From Thermogemmata fonticola (GTDB taxonomy: Bacteria; Planctomycetota; Planctomycetia; Gemmatales; Gemmataceae), in the NCBI RefSeq assembly GCF_013694095.1, contig NZ_JACEFB010000003.1:124001-188000 (forward strand): 64,000 bases of DNA, written 5' to 3'. The position numbers and the translations under genes were made by a program. A model generated the notes under the pieces. That model had not been told where the DNA came from. It saw only the letters and a program-made list of their open reading frames with translations, and ran no database searches. Below, piece by piece: positions 1 to 9,041 of the stretch. Position 1 is the stretch's first letter, and each line of letters begins with the position of its first letter.

Positions 1-1298
1 CAGGCGGCCATAATGGTCCAGAGGCAGAAGAGCACATTCGGGATCGCAACCGCAACTGCCAGTCCCATCAAATGCCAGAAGGAGGCCACCAGCAGACCGA
101 TGGTGAGGACCGCTGCGCCTTCCAGGAGTGCCCATCGGGCAAACCCGCGCAACTGTCCCACACCGTAAAGCACGCGAGCTGCCACCGATTGGGCCACACC
201 CAGGGTAAGGGTCAGGGAGAGAATGAGAACCACCGGATAACTCGCATCGGCGACGCTGGAAGAGCCGAGCCAGCGATTCAGAAAGGCATGGCCGAAGAAC
301 ACCAATCCGCCGTGTACCGGCAAGACAAGGTAGAGCACCGCCCGCGTCGCATCGAGGAAGAGGCGGCGCAAGCCTTCGCGGTCGTTCACGGCTTCCCGCT
401 GGCTAATGGCAGGTGTCAAGGTAGTCGTGGCCGCCCGCAGCAGGTTCTTTCCCATGTCGATCAGGCGATACGCCAGGGTGTAATGAGCCACAGCCGCCGC
501 CGAGAGGAACAGGCCCGCCACGATCGGCCCGCTCTGCCCACTCAACCGCCCGGCGACCATGGCCAGAAATGCATCGCGGCTGTATCCGCGCACCTCTCGC
601 AGGGTGGTCCGATCCACCCAGCGCCAGGAGAGTGACAAACCCGGCAAATCACGCCGCACAACCCACCACATCACGCCGTGTTCCACAAGCTGGCTCAGGC
701 TCAAGACAACGGCCAGGCCCGTCAAACCCGGTGCAGTCTCCATCACCAGTACGATACCGCTGACTCGCAGAACAAGAGCGCCCAACCGCACAGCGCTCTT
801 CTGCCCAAACCTTTGCAAGCCATCCAGTAAAGTGGGAAACACACTCAGGGGCAGCGTGAAGGCAAACTGACCGAACATCAGAAGCAGAAATGGTAGGAGT
901 CGATCGGCCTGGTCCAACCGGTTTTCGAGGAGGGGGGCGAGGACCAAGCCCAAGGGCAGACTCACGAGCAGCACAATCCCAGCGGCACCGCAGTAGAGCC
1001 AGAAGGCGGCAGCGGCATAGCGGCTCAATTCTTGCTGAGCGCTCAGCGCATGGTAGCGGGCCACGTAGCGGACGAGGCAAGCTGCTAGGCCTAGGTCCAG
1101 GAGAGTGAAGTACGCTAGCAGGGCTTCTACCATACACCACACGCCATAGCGGGCTTCCCCTAATCGGCGGAGCAGGTAAGGAGCCAGAAAGAAAGCCACG
1201 GTTAAGGTGGCGGCGAAGGCGACCCAGTTGGCCAGTGCCCCCCACGCCATGGTGCGGCCACTGGACCCAGGAGCGGAGTCATGGTGTTGCTCAGACAT
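1..1298 (-). CDS. Oligosaccharide flippase (Wzx/MATE-like), 3' end outside window
   Basis: The reverse strand is open from an ATG at 1298 to the window edge, giving about 432 residues without a stop. The translation is strongly hydrophobic with repeated membrane segments, for example WVAFAATLTVAFFLAPYLL near residue 24. It also has a flippase-like pattern (LGEARYGVWCMVEALLAYFT followed by LDLGLAACLVRYVARYHA). Members of this MOP superfamily move lipid-linked sugars across the inner membrane for surface polysaccharide assembly. A second possible ATG lies about 16 codons downstream. It follows recA on the same strand after about 107 bp, which may be separate transcription. The substrate cannot be told from sequence. 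The C-terminus is cut off by the window. Confidence 0.8.
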   Translation of the reverse strand, partial: MSEQHHDSAPGSSGRTMAWGALANWVAFAATLTVAFFLAPYLLRRLGEARYGVWCMVEALLAYFTLLDLGLAACLVRYVARYHALSAQQELSRYAAAAFWLYCGAAGIVLLVSLPLGLVLAPLLENRLDQADRLLPFLLLMFGQFAFTLPLSVFPTLLDGLQRFGQKSAVRLGALVLRVSGIVLVMETAPGLTGLAVVLSLSQLVEHGVMWWVVRRDLPGLSLSWRWVDRTTLREVRGYSRDAFLAMVAGRLSGQSGPIVAGLFLSAAAVAHYTLAYRLIDMGKNLLRAATTTLTPAISQREAVNDREGLRRLFLDATRAVLYLVLPVHGGLVFFGHAFLNRWLGSSSVADASYPVVLILSLTLTLGVAQSVAARVLYGVGQLRGFARWALLEGAAVLTIGLLVASFWHLMGLAVAVAIPNVLFCLWTIMAA

Positions 1299-1405
1299 GG
1301 CAGTTGCCCTTCCTTGGGCTATGCGGCAGGCGGGAGCAGAGCCAACCGTTGGGTGTTTTCAATAGGCGTTATTTGGTATGCACCGCCGGGGACAGGTGAA
1401 ACACT

Positions 1406-2542
1406 TCAGTTTTCTACGGCAGTACGCGAGCGGGCTTTGCGCTTCGGTTCCTCAGCCTGCTGCTCCAGTGCCTCCAAAGCAGCTTTCGCCTCGGCCTCTT
1501 CGCGTTCCGCTTCCAGAGCCAATTCTGCGTCCGTGGTGCTCTTGGGCTTATGCTTGCTCAGGACCGCTTGGCGAATCTCTTCGCACAGTTCCTCACGTTC
1601 TCGCAAAAATTGCAAGGCCGCTTCCTTCCCGTGGCCCAGCCGTTCTCCCTTGTAACTGAAGTGTGCCCCGCTTTTGGCGATGATCTGCTCATCCACCGCG
1701 AGGCGGAAGAGATCACCGAGCCAATCGATCCCGCGATCGAAGAGAATGTCGAACTCTGCGGTGCGGAAGGGCGGAGCCACCTTATTTTTCACCACGCGAA
1801 CGCGAGTTTCTGCCCCGATCGCCTCTTCATCTTGCCGGAGTGTTGTCACTCGTTTGACTTCCATGCGGACGCTGGCATAGAACTTGAGGGCCAACCCGCC
1901 CGGCGTCGTATTCGGATCACCGTACATCACCCCGATCTTTTGGCGAATCTGGTTAATGAAGACCAGGCAGGTCCGGCTCTTGTTGATGATCGGCGTGAGC
2001 ACCCGCATCGCCTGGCTCATCAAGCGGGCTTGCAGCCCCACCTTGGCATCGCCGATCTCCCCATCCTGAATTTCGCTTTTCGGTACCAAAGCGGCCACCG
2101 AATCGACCACGATAATATCCACCGCATTGGAACGGATTAGCATCTCGGCGATCCGCAGGGCTTCCTCCCCATAGCTAGGCTGCGAGACCAGCAGGGCATC
2201 CAGATCAACGCCAATCCGCTTGGCCCAACTGGGGTCCAGGGCATGCTCGGCGTCGATATACGCCGCCACTCCTCCCTGCTTTTGGGCATTGGCCACCGCA
2301 TGCAGGGCAATCGTCGTCTTACCGCTCGACTCCGCTCCGAAAATCTCCACGACCCGGCCCCGCGGCAAACCCTTCCCGCCCAGGGCAATATCCAGCGACA
2401 GCGAACCGGTTGGAATCCCTTCCACGTCCTGCGCTGTCATATCCCCCAACGACATGATCGAGCCTTTTCCGAACTCCTTCTCGATCGCCGCGAGAGCGTT
2501 CCGCAGCTCCTTGTTGTCCAGCAACTTGTCCTTCTCCGCCAT
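1406..2542 (-). CDS. recA: Recombinase RecA
   Basis: The 378-residue product is a full-length RecA, the ATP-dependent strand-exchange protein of homologous recombination and co-protease of the SOS response. Visible marks are the N-terminal helix ([15 protein letters not shown]), Walker A GAESSGKT at residues 69-76, the Walker B strand ending VVDSVAAL, and the L2 region with [16 protein letters not shown]. The C-terminal tail is charged and rich in Glu and Ala, then Arg and Lys, as in many RecA proteins. The ATG at 2542 matches the family N-terminus. The 536 bp upstream hold no gene, so the promoter lies there. A perfect 10-bp palindrome about 280 bp upstream could be an operator, but I cannot tie it to LexA. 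Confidence 0.97.
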   Translation of the reverse strand: MAEKDKLLDNKELRNALAAIEKEFGKGSIMSLGDMTAQDVEGIPTGSLSLDIALGGKGLPRGRVVEIFGAESSGKTTIALHAVANAQKQGGVAAYIDAEHALDPSWAKRIGVDLDALLVSQPSYGEEALRIAEMLIRSNAVDIIVVDSVAALVPKSEIQDGEIGDAKVGLQARLMSQAMRVLTPIINKSRTCLVFINQIRQKIGVMYGDPNTTPGGLALKFYASVRMEVKRVTTLRQDEEAIGAETRVRVVKNKVAPPFRTAEFDILFDRGIDWLGDLFRLAVDEQIIAKSGAHFSYKGERLGHGKEAALQFLREREELCEEIRQAVLSKHKPKSTTDAELALEAEREEAEAKAALEALEQQAEEPKRKARSRTAVEN

Positions 2543-3078
2543 GGTTCTGTCTCCCCTGAGAGTATGTTGTATTTCGGATCAATCTGGGAAAGAGAAAAGG
2601 CGCCGCCACCCGGCCCTTGGTTCCTCTGTCCCTGTTGCGTGTAAAGAAGTTTACCCTCTTCCCCCCATTTTAGAGAAGGTCAGCAGGTCAAAAAAATTCC
2701 CGCGCATCCCAAGGTCTGCCGCGTGGCGAATTCATCTGCTGTCCTGCCTCCCATGAAACACAGACTCGGAGTTGCCGACCCTCCCCGTTCGTATTTTCTC
2801 CGCTGACTTATCAAAACTGTACGCGTACCTCCCGGCGAAAAACAAGACGAGCCGTCCTCCCCCGCTCTGGCCATTGCTGGTTCCTGATGGGAACTGCGGC
2901 ATCACAGCGGTGGTGTCACAATAGGCTTAGGGGGATTCAAGGCTCAACCGCCAGGAAGGAACTGGAAGGCTAACCGCTGGGAACGGATCGGCTGCCTTTG
3001 CCATCCGGCTCAGTGGCTCCTGCAACTGTCGGTGCGACATGTGAGTGGTCGCGGAAGACCGGTTTTTCACCCATCGGT
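2543..3078. other. Intergenic region upstream of recA
   Basis: No convincing coding sequence is seen on either strand. The region should hold the recA promoter, read leftward. The only distinct element noticed is the palindrome at 2819-2828. Confidence 0.5.
2819..2828. repeat. Perfect 10-bp palindrome upstream of recA
   Basis: The sequence GTACGCGTAC is its own reverse complement and lies about 277 bp before the recA start. It could be an operator half-site pair, but it does not match the Gram-positive or enterobacterial LexA box, so a role in SOS control is only a guess. Confidence 0.25.
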
Positions 3079-3567
3079 TCACTCCAAAGCAGCGTATTCG
3101 CGCTCCAGACGCTGGGCCACCGGGTGCCAGAAACTGGGATCGACGGCCGCATACATCATTTCGGCCCGTTGGATGAGAAAGCGAGCAATTATCTGCTCAT
3201 GGGACAGTAACTTATACTGCCATGCCACGGAAGTGAAGAAACCCTGCCGGCGACGGAGTATGGGATCGGCCATCTCCACAGCCTGCCGAAGGGTAATTTC
3301 CCCGACGACCAAACGCACCGTGATATGATCCAAGGCCTGACAACTGAGATGCAACCGAACCCTTGTTCGCTCCAGGTGCTGCCTTTGCTCCTGAATCTGG
3401 CCCCAATCTAGGCCAGGCTGCGTCCTGCGGGGCAAGCAGAATGTGATCGTTTCCGGCGGTTCTGCTCGTTCAGAGTTATCGCATGCCCAGTGCCACACGG
3501 AGTGCATCGCCAACACCCCAAAGGCCATCCCGATCATCAAGCCCGGCATCTTGAAGAAGCCTTGCAA
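3079..3567 (-). CDS. Small membrane-anchored protein of unknown function (paralogue A)
   Basis: I do not recognise a named family. The 162-residue product has one hydrophobic N-terminal segment (residues about 8-24), then a soluble, partly helical, Arg/Glu/Leu-rich part. The start is probably TTG at 3567, because AGGAGG stands 8 nt upstream; the next ATG, six codons in, lacks such spacing. Around residue 107 it carries LVVGEITLRQAVE, which resembles LLIEGECSLAQVTEEFW in the next gene upstream (3955-4476). The two proteins also share the layout of anchor, Arg-rich linker and this motif, so they are likely diverged duplicates. The topology suggests a cytoplasmic or periplasmic helical domain on a single membrane anchor. 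Confidence 0.6.
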   Translation of the reverse strand: MQGFFKMPGLMIGMAFGVLAMHSVWHWACDNSERAEPPETITFCLPRRTQPGLDWGQIQEQRQHLERTRVRLHLSCQALDHITVRLVVGEITLRQAVEMADPILRRRQGFFTSVAWQYKLLSHEQIIARFLIQRAEMMYAAVDPSFWHPVAQRLEREYAALE

Positions 3568-3954
3568 TGGTGAGTCCTCCTGTCGGGCAACGGCAGTCTC
3601 TCTGGGGAATACGCCCTTTCAGGCATCTCTCCCGCAGGAGAGGTTACTGCCTGCCGGTGAAGGTGGCGTAAGAGTTCGGAGAGGCTTTGCTGCTAGTCAG
3701 GGAGAGGCACGTCGCTCAGGCAAAGGCTCTGGCCGCAGAGGACAAGATGTTTCGGAGAGGGAGGAAAATTCACGATCGTTCATGAGAAAGTTCGCTGCCG
3801 CTCAGGAGAAACCAGAGAGAGCACCGAACAGTCCGAATCCAGAAACAACGCTTTTTCAACTTTCATGACCATTGTTCTTCCGAGGCTTTCAAGACGCCTG
3901 CCGTTTCAAGTGTCCCCACGAGGCACCTCAGTCGAGGCGCCACTTCTGCATGAC
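3568..3954. other. Intergenic region between the two paralogous small genes
   Basis: No supported gene. An open frame on the + strand here has no family features and no convincing ribosome binding site. Confidence 0.45.
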
Positions 3955-4476
3955 TCAATGTTCCCAAGCATACCTTCCCAACACAAGTTGCTGCCGCTCG
4001 GCTTCCAAGCGCTTCCAAACGCGAGCCTGTTCCGCCGGGGGTAGTTGCTGCACCTGAAACTGCACGTGGTGCAGGACATTGGCCAGAGTCTTTTCATAGT
4101 CGTTGCTGCCGGGATAGTGATGGCGCAAGACGGTCAGATAACCGGGATCGGATTGCATGGACTGCCAGAACTCCTCCGTGACCTGAGCGAGGGAGCATTC
4201 GCCTTCGATCAGGAGAGCGACGAGGTGTTCTTTGTGGAGGATGCGTTGCCGGAGGCGGAGGTTGGCGTGGTCGAGTATTTCCGTACGGCGCTGTTCCGTC
4301 TGGAGTTGTTGCTGAAGGCAAGGCCACTCCCGAAGGTCCTCAACAAGTTGATCCACAACAGGAGGGCGGAAGGCTGTCATAGCCAAAAGTATGCTCATGC
4401 CCACCGCCAAGCGGGCCAGGCGGAACGTTTGGAACACAGTTGTTTCTCCCAAGCCGGAACCGAGGGTTAAGAACAT
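3955..4476 (-). CDS. Small membrane-anchored protein of unknown function (paralogue B)
   Basis: The function is not recognised. I place the start at the ATG at 4476 because GGGAAG precedes it at a fitting distance; the frame opens 20 codons further upstream at 4536. The roughly 173-residue product has a hydrophobic stretch (VGMSILLAMTAF) about 30 residues in, followed by a Gln/Arg/Glu-rich helical region with coiled-coil character. The motif LLIEGECSLAQVTEEFW parallels LVVGEITLRQAVE in the protein encoded at 3079-3567. The Leu-Gly-Glu-Leu core and the shared architecture suggest gene duplication. Neither gene has an enzymatic signature. Confidence 0.6.
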   Translation of the reverse strand: MFLTLGSGLGETTVFQTFRLARLAVGMSILLAMTAFRPPVVDQLVEDLREWPCLQQQLQTEQRRTEILDHANLRLRQRILHKEHLVALLIEGECSLAQVTEEFWQSMQSDPGYLTVLRHHYPGSNDYEKTLANVLHHVQFQVQQLPPAEQARVWKRLEAERQQLVLGRYAWEH

Positions 4477-5109
4477 CGCAGCTTCCCAAAACTGGAAGGC
4501 TGCGGGGAAGAGGCAGGAGAACGGGGTGCTAGCCATATCGTCGAGCTGCGCCGCCGTTCCGTGTCAGGGGGGCTTCTTCTGTTCGTTCTTCCCAGGAATC
4601 TCCCTGGCGTCGAACAGCCACAGGTCTGAGCTGTTGCTCGCACCTGTAGGGGGTGAGACTGCCGGTTCCGGTCCGCAGACCCCACCACTTCTGAAGGTAT
4701 GCAACACCGGTGCCACAGGGCAGGTTTCGCTCCTTCACCCTCTCTATCGATGAACACAAGCCTTATTTTGCTAGCCGTTGTCACGGCGAGAAGAATATCG
4801 TCGGGTTTTCAGCATCCCAATCCGCCTCGACCATTTTTGCGCAGGGCCTGGGCAAAATCGCTGAATTTCTCGCACAAGCAGCCCAAAGCCGCACGGCCAG
4901 AGCTTTTTCGTCTGTGGAGAAAAAATTGGGGGCCTTATCAATCCGGCGCCACTGCACCATACTGCGGAGGATGAGGATTGCGAGTGTTAGACGGAAATGC
5001 GATGATTGGTCAAGCTGCTGGGATTCTCACTCGCAAGAGCGACTTCCTGAGGATAACATGAGGAACTGGCAAGCAGCGAAGAGGATGGAACCCAACAGTG
5101 AGACATGCC
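4477..5109. other. Intergenic region upstream of the sulfatase gene
   Basis: Divergent spacer between the leftward small gene and the rightward sulfatase gene. Open frames in it look like chance translations. No repeat or RNA structure was recognised. Confidence 0.45.
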
Positions 5110-6945
5110 ATGAAGCATCGATTATGGTATCCAACTTGCGGGATGGTATGGGCGACCGTTTTGTTGGCCAGTGGATCGGTGTCAGCCGGGGAAGAGCGGC
5201 AATTGTTCAATGTGGTGTTGTTCGTCATCGATGATCTGGGGCAACGCGATCTCGGTTGTTATGGCAGTACCTTCTACCGTACACCCCATATTGATCGCTT
5301 GGCGCGGGAAGGGATCCGCTTCACCGACTTTTACGCCGTCTGTCCCGTCTGTTCCCCGACACGGGTGAGCATCCTAACCGGGCAGTATCCTCAACGCTGG
5401 AATATCACCGACTGGATTCCGGGCCGAAAGGATCAACCAGATCAACGATTACAGCGTCCGTCCATTCGTACAGAGTTGCCTTTGGAGGCGGTCACCATTG
5501 CCGAAGTGCTCAAGCGTCGCGGCTACGTGACGGCCCACATCGGCAAGTGGCATCTAGGGGGAAAAGGTTTCGGTCCGAAGGAACAGGGTTTCGACATCAA
5601 TGTCGCCGGTGATGAGACGGGAACGCCTCGAAGTTATTTCGCCCCCTTCCGCAACAAAGGGGGCGTGATGCCTGGCTTGGAGGAGGCTCCGGAAGGGGAG
5701 TATTTGACGGACCGGTTGGCAGCGGAGGCCGTCCGGTTCATCTCCGCGCACAAGGACAGGCCGTTTTTCCTCTACCTGCCGCATTACGCCGTCCATACGC
5801 CGTTGCGAGCACCTGCGGAGCGTATCCGCCGCTATCCGAACCAACCGCGGCCGGGAACCCAGAGCAATCCCGTTTATGCCGCGATGGTCGAAAGCATGGA
5901 CGACGCGGTCGGACAAGTGCTGCAAGCGCTTGCGGACTATCGCCTGGCAGACAAGACGGTGGTGCTTTTTACGAGCGATAACGGCGGGTTGGCCACTCGC
6001 GAAGGCGGACCTACTGGTGCCACTTACAACGGTCCACTTCGTGCCGGGAAGGGATTTCTTTATGAGGGAGGCGTGCGCGTGCCTCTGATCATCCGCTGGC
6101 CGGGTCGCGGCAAGCCGGGTACTACCTGTGCTGAGGTTGCTTGCAGCAACGACCTGTTCGACACGATTCTCGATGCCGCTGGGGGACGCCAACCCCCAGA
6201 CCCCCCAACGGACGGCCGGTCATTATTCCCCCTGTTGGATGGGAAGCCGCTATCGGAACGAGCCATTTACTGGCACTATCCTCACTATGCCAATCAAGGT
6301 TCCCGCCCTGGAGGTGCCATCCGCCGGGGTCGTTATAAACTCGTCGAAGACTACGAAACTGGCCGCCACGAGTTGTACGACTTGAGCCGCGACCTCTCCG
6401 AGGAGAAGAATTTGGCAACGGAGCAGCCGGACTTAGTGCGTCAACTCGCCAGTGAACTAGAAAAATGGCGCCAGCAGGTTGACGCTCGCATGCCGCGGCC
6501 CAATCCGCAGTATCGTCCGCATCCCCCCGATGCCAACGGTACGATCACGCTACCCGCCCGCACGGCTCTGATCCACGGCCAACAGTGGCGTTTTGAACCG
6601 CTGCCCCACCAGGAAAGTCTCGGTCATTGGGTCCAAACGGGAGACAGTGCAAGCTGGGATTTCACCGCCATCCAGCCTGGCCGCTTCCGCCTGGAATTGG
6701 TCTACGGCTGCCACTCCAATGCTGCCGGTGCCTCGGTGGAAGTATCGCTCGATTCCTGGCGCCAACAACACACCCTCCAAGCGACAGCCGGCACGCACGA
6801 CTATCAGCCTCACGTCGTAGGAGAACTGAAGGTGGATCAACCGGGCCGACACACACTCACCCTCAAGCTCGTGCGGCCACCGAGCCGTCCGCTAGTCGAG
6901 TTGCGGTCCATCGTTTTACGGCCGGTCAAGGACGGCGGTCGATGA
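5110..6945 (+). CDS. Exported Cys-type sulfatase with C-terminal beta-sandwich domain
   Basis: Sulfatases hydrolyse sulfate esters, and in planctomycetes they mostly act on sulfated polysaccharides outside the cytoplasm. The ATG at 5110 gives a signal peptide (hydrophobic run VWATVLLASGSVSA). A GTG four codons upstream is the alternative. The catalytic DD pair is at 41-42 and the formylglycine motif CSPTR is at 81-85, so it is the Cys type needing a formylglycine-generating enzyme. HIGKWHLG and FTSDNGG also match the family. After residue about 480 a further 130 residues form an all-beta segment (HWVQTGDSASWDF, then PGRFRLELVYGC) that resembles carbohydrate-binding or DUF5077-like modules. 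The substrate is unknown. Confidence 0.93.
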   Translation: MKHRLWYPTCGMVWATVLLASGSVSAGEERQLFNVVLFVIDDLGQRDLGCYGSTFYRTPHIDRLAREGIRFTDFYAVCPVCSPTRVSILTGQYPQRWNITDWIPGRKDQPDQRLQRPSIRTELPLEAVTIAEVLKRRGYVTAHIGKWHLGGKGFGPKEQGFDINVAGDETGTPRSYFAPFRNKGGVMPGLEEAPEGEYLTDRLAAEAVRFISAHKDRPFFLYLPHYAVHTPLRAPAERIRRYPNQPRPGTQSNPVYAAMVESMDDAVGQVLQALADYRLADKTVVLFTSDNGGLATREGGPTGATYNGPLRAGKGFLYEGGVRVPLIIRWPGRGKPGTTCAEVACSNDLFDTILDAAGGRQPPDPPTDGRSLFPLLDGKPLSERAIYWHYPHYANQGSRPGGAIRRGRYKLVEDYETGRHELYDLSRDLSEEKNLATEQPDLVRQLASELEKWRQQVDARMPRPNPQYRPHPPDANGTITLPARTALIHGQQWRFEPLPHQESLGHWVQTGDSASWDFTAIQPGRFRLELVYGCHSNAAGASVEVSLDSWRQQHTLQATAGTHDYQPHVVGELKVDQPGRHTLTLKLVRPPSRPLVELRSIVLRPVKDGGR

Positions 6946-7184
6946 GGCCGCATTACCTTCTCTGCTGATCTCACTCACCGCGTTGTTTTCCCCTTGGGTC
7001 AACCGTCCTCATTCCAGCTCTCGGCCAAGTCGCCTCGTACATCGGGGTTGACCGGACAAGGCATTTTGCGGCATGTAATGGCGTGCAGTTGTGACCGGGG
7101 ATCGCATGCCTAGGCGGTGGAAACCGGTGGGGTGAACTGAGTTCCCCGGTGAGTGTCAGCCAGATATTCGGCCACGTTATCCCG

Positions 7185-8900
7185 ATGATCCACAGGTTGG
7201 AGACAGCCGGAGTGCCACTCTCACGACCTTACCTGCCGCATCGAGACTCGATATACACCTCCACTTTCCTGTCGGATGGCGGACCTTCTTTTGCCCCTGG
7301 GTTTTCTCGCCAAGCGGGCAGGCTAGCCGCCGGTCTGATTTTCCTTTCGACATTCCTAACGGTTCTGTACCAATGGTGGACCCCAGCTCATGATTTAACG
7401 CCCGATGAAGCCCACTACTGGGATTGGTCCCGTCATTTGGATTGGAGCTATTACAGCAAAGGGCCTCTGGTCGCCTGGCTGATCCGGGTGGCGGACGTTT
7501 TGCTAGGGGACTGGAGCGTGGCTTGGACGGGGGATCGGGCGGCTGCTATCCGTTTTCCCGCCGCGCTCTGTCATGCGGCTGTGCTGGCCGGCTGCTATCT
7601 CCTCACCTGCCGTGTTTTCCAATTTCCGCGCCTGGCCCTGTGGGTCGTCTTCGTGAGCCTGATGGTTCCGCTGGTCCGCATTGGTGCCTTGCTCATCACC
7701 ATTGATCCGCCATTTCTGGCGTGTTGGTGTTGGGCACTACTCATGGTACTCCAGGCTCTTGATGGCCGACGGCTCGCCTGGTGGGGTGCCGCCATTTTCA
7801 TCGCTCTTGGCATCCTCGCCAAGTATACGATGCTTCTATTTCCTGCTGCCATCACACTGTTCGTACTTTGTCACCGCCGCCGTCCCGATGCTTTCCGTGG
7901 GCTGATCATACTCTATCTGGGCGTCGTCATGGGTTCACTGCCCATTCTTTACTGGAACGCCCAGCACGATTGGGTGACGTTCCGCCACGTTTTGGGCCAG
8001 GTCGCCGCAGTGGGGCAACAGCAGACCTCCCGTGGCCAGCCTTTCGGGTTGCTGTTGTTTTTAGGAGGGCAATTGGGCACCCTTTTCGGCTTCTGGCTGT
8101 TGGCCTTTCTGGCGGCTGCATGGTTTTTCCGGCCTTCCCGATGCCGGGATTACCCCCTTCAGCTTCTCTGGTGGACTTCCGTCCCCCTGTGGCTATTCTT
8201 CGCCGCCGCCTCTTTGATCAAGCCAGGACAACCGAATTGGCCAGCTCCCACTTACATCGCGGGTTTTATTCTCGCGGTGGCGTGGTTCTATCATCAATTG
8301 ACTCGCGGACCGTATCCCCGTTTGCTCGCCAGTCTGGCTGCGGTCAATCTGGCGCTCGGATTGGCAGCCGTCCTGATGCTCCACTTCCCCCAGACCTACC
8401 GTCCCGTCCTCGCCCGCTGGTTGCCCCCCCCATCCCCGCATCAGCCCACCCCCATCCGCAAGCTCGACCCCACCGCACGACTCGCAGGCTGGAAAAGCCT
8501 TGCTGCTTACCTCGACCAACTCCGCGAACAGATCGCCCAACGCCACGGCCAAGCTCCCATCCTTTGCGGCACCTACTGGAACCAGCCGGGGATTCTGCGC
8601 TTCTACTGCCAGGGCCACCCCGATACCTACACCATCGGCATCCCCAACCGCTCCGATCGCCACAGCCAGTACGACTTTTGGAGACCTAACCCCGTGTCCG
8701 ACCCGGAACTTTTCCATGGGCGGACCTTTCTGATCGTCGGAGATATCGGCCCCCACCTACTGCCCGCGTTCGAGAAGGTCGAGCCACCGTTGCGATTCAC
8801 CCACTCCGAAGAGGGCATCCCGCTCCAAAGCTGGACCATCTGGATCGCCCACGGTTTCCGCGGATGGAAACACCTGCCGTCTTTCCAGGTTCCGTATTGA
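7185..8900 (+). CDS. GT39-type membrane glycosyltransferase (ArnT/PMT-like)
   Basis: The protein has many membrane segments and the GT39/PMT_2 signature near its N-terminus, LTPDEAHYWDWSRHLDWSYY followed by SKGPLVAWLI. The acidic pair DE is expected to be catalytic. Members use polyprenyl-phosphate sugars and glycosylate lipids or proteins on the outer face of the cytoplasmic membrane. The C-terminal 130 residues are soluble (YWNQPGILRFYC and following) and resemble the periplasmic domain of this family. I chose the ATG at 7185; a GTG at 7149 is also possible, and the first membrane helix begins only about 45 residues later. It stands alone with no operon partner. The acceptor is unknown. Confidence 0.88.
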   Translation: MIHRLETAGVPLSRPYLPHRDSIYTSTFLSDGGPSFAPGFSRQAGRLAAGLIFLSTFLTVLYQWWTPAHDLTPDEAHYWDWSRHLDWSYYSKGPLVAWLIRVADVLLGDWSVAWTGDRAAAIRFPAALCHAAVLAGCYLLTCRVFQFPRLALWVVFVSLMVPLVRIGALLITIDPPFLACWCWALLMVLQALDGRRLAWWGAAIFIALGILAKYTMLLFPAAITLFVLCHRRRPDAFRGLIILYLGVVMGSLPILYWNAQHDWVTFRHVLGQVAAVGQQQTSRGQPFGLLLFLGGQLGTLFGFWLLAFLAAAWFFRPSRCRDYPLQLLWWTSVPLWLFFAAASLIKPGQPNWPAPTYIAGFILAVAWFYHQLTRGPYPRLLASLAAVNLALGLAAVLMLHFPQTYRPVLARWLPPPSPHQPTPIRKLDPTARLAGWKSLAAYLDQLREQIAQRHGQAPILCGTYWNQPGILRFYCQGHPDTYTIGIPNRSDRHSQYDFWRPNPVSDPELFHGRTFLIVGDIGPHLLPAFEKVEPPLRFTHSEEGIPLQSWTIWIAHGFRGWKHLPSFQVPY

Positions 8901-9041
8901 ACCGCCCCCGTCCCGGTCTGGCCCCAAATTTGTTACACCCCTGCACTTGCAAATTCTCCGCCGGAATGCAGAATAACCGGTGATGGTGTTGGAGCGGGTC
9001 CAGCACCTCATGTTGTGTCCGTATTGGGAAAGGAGGTTGAC

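Noticed and set aside
4467-4784. Open frames on both strands in the sulfatase upstream region
   Set aside because: No family motifs, no convincing start signals, composition of shadow frames.
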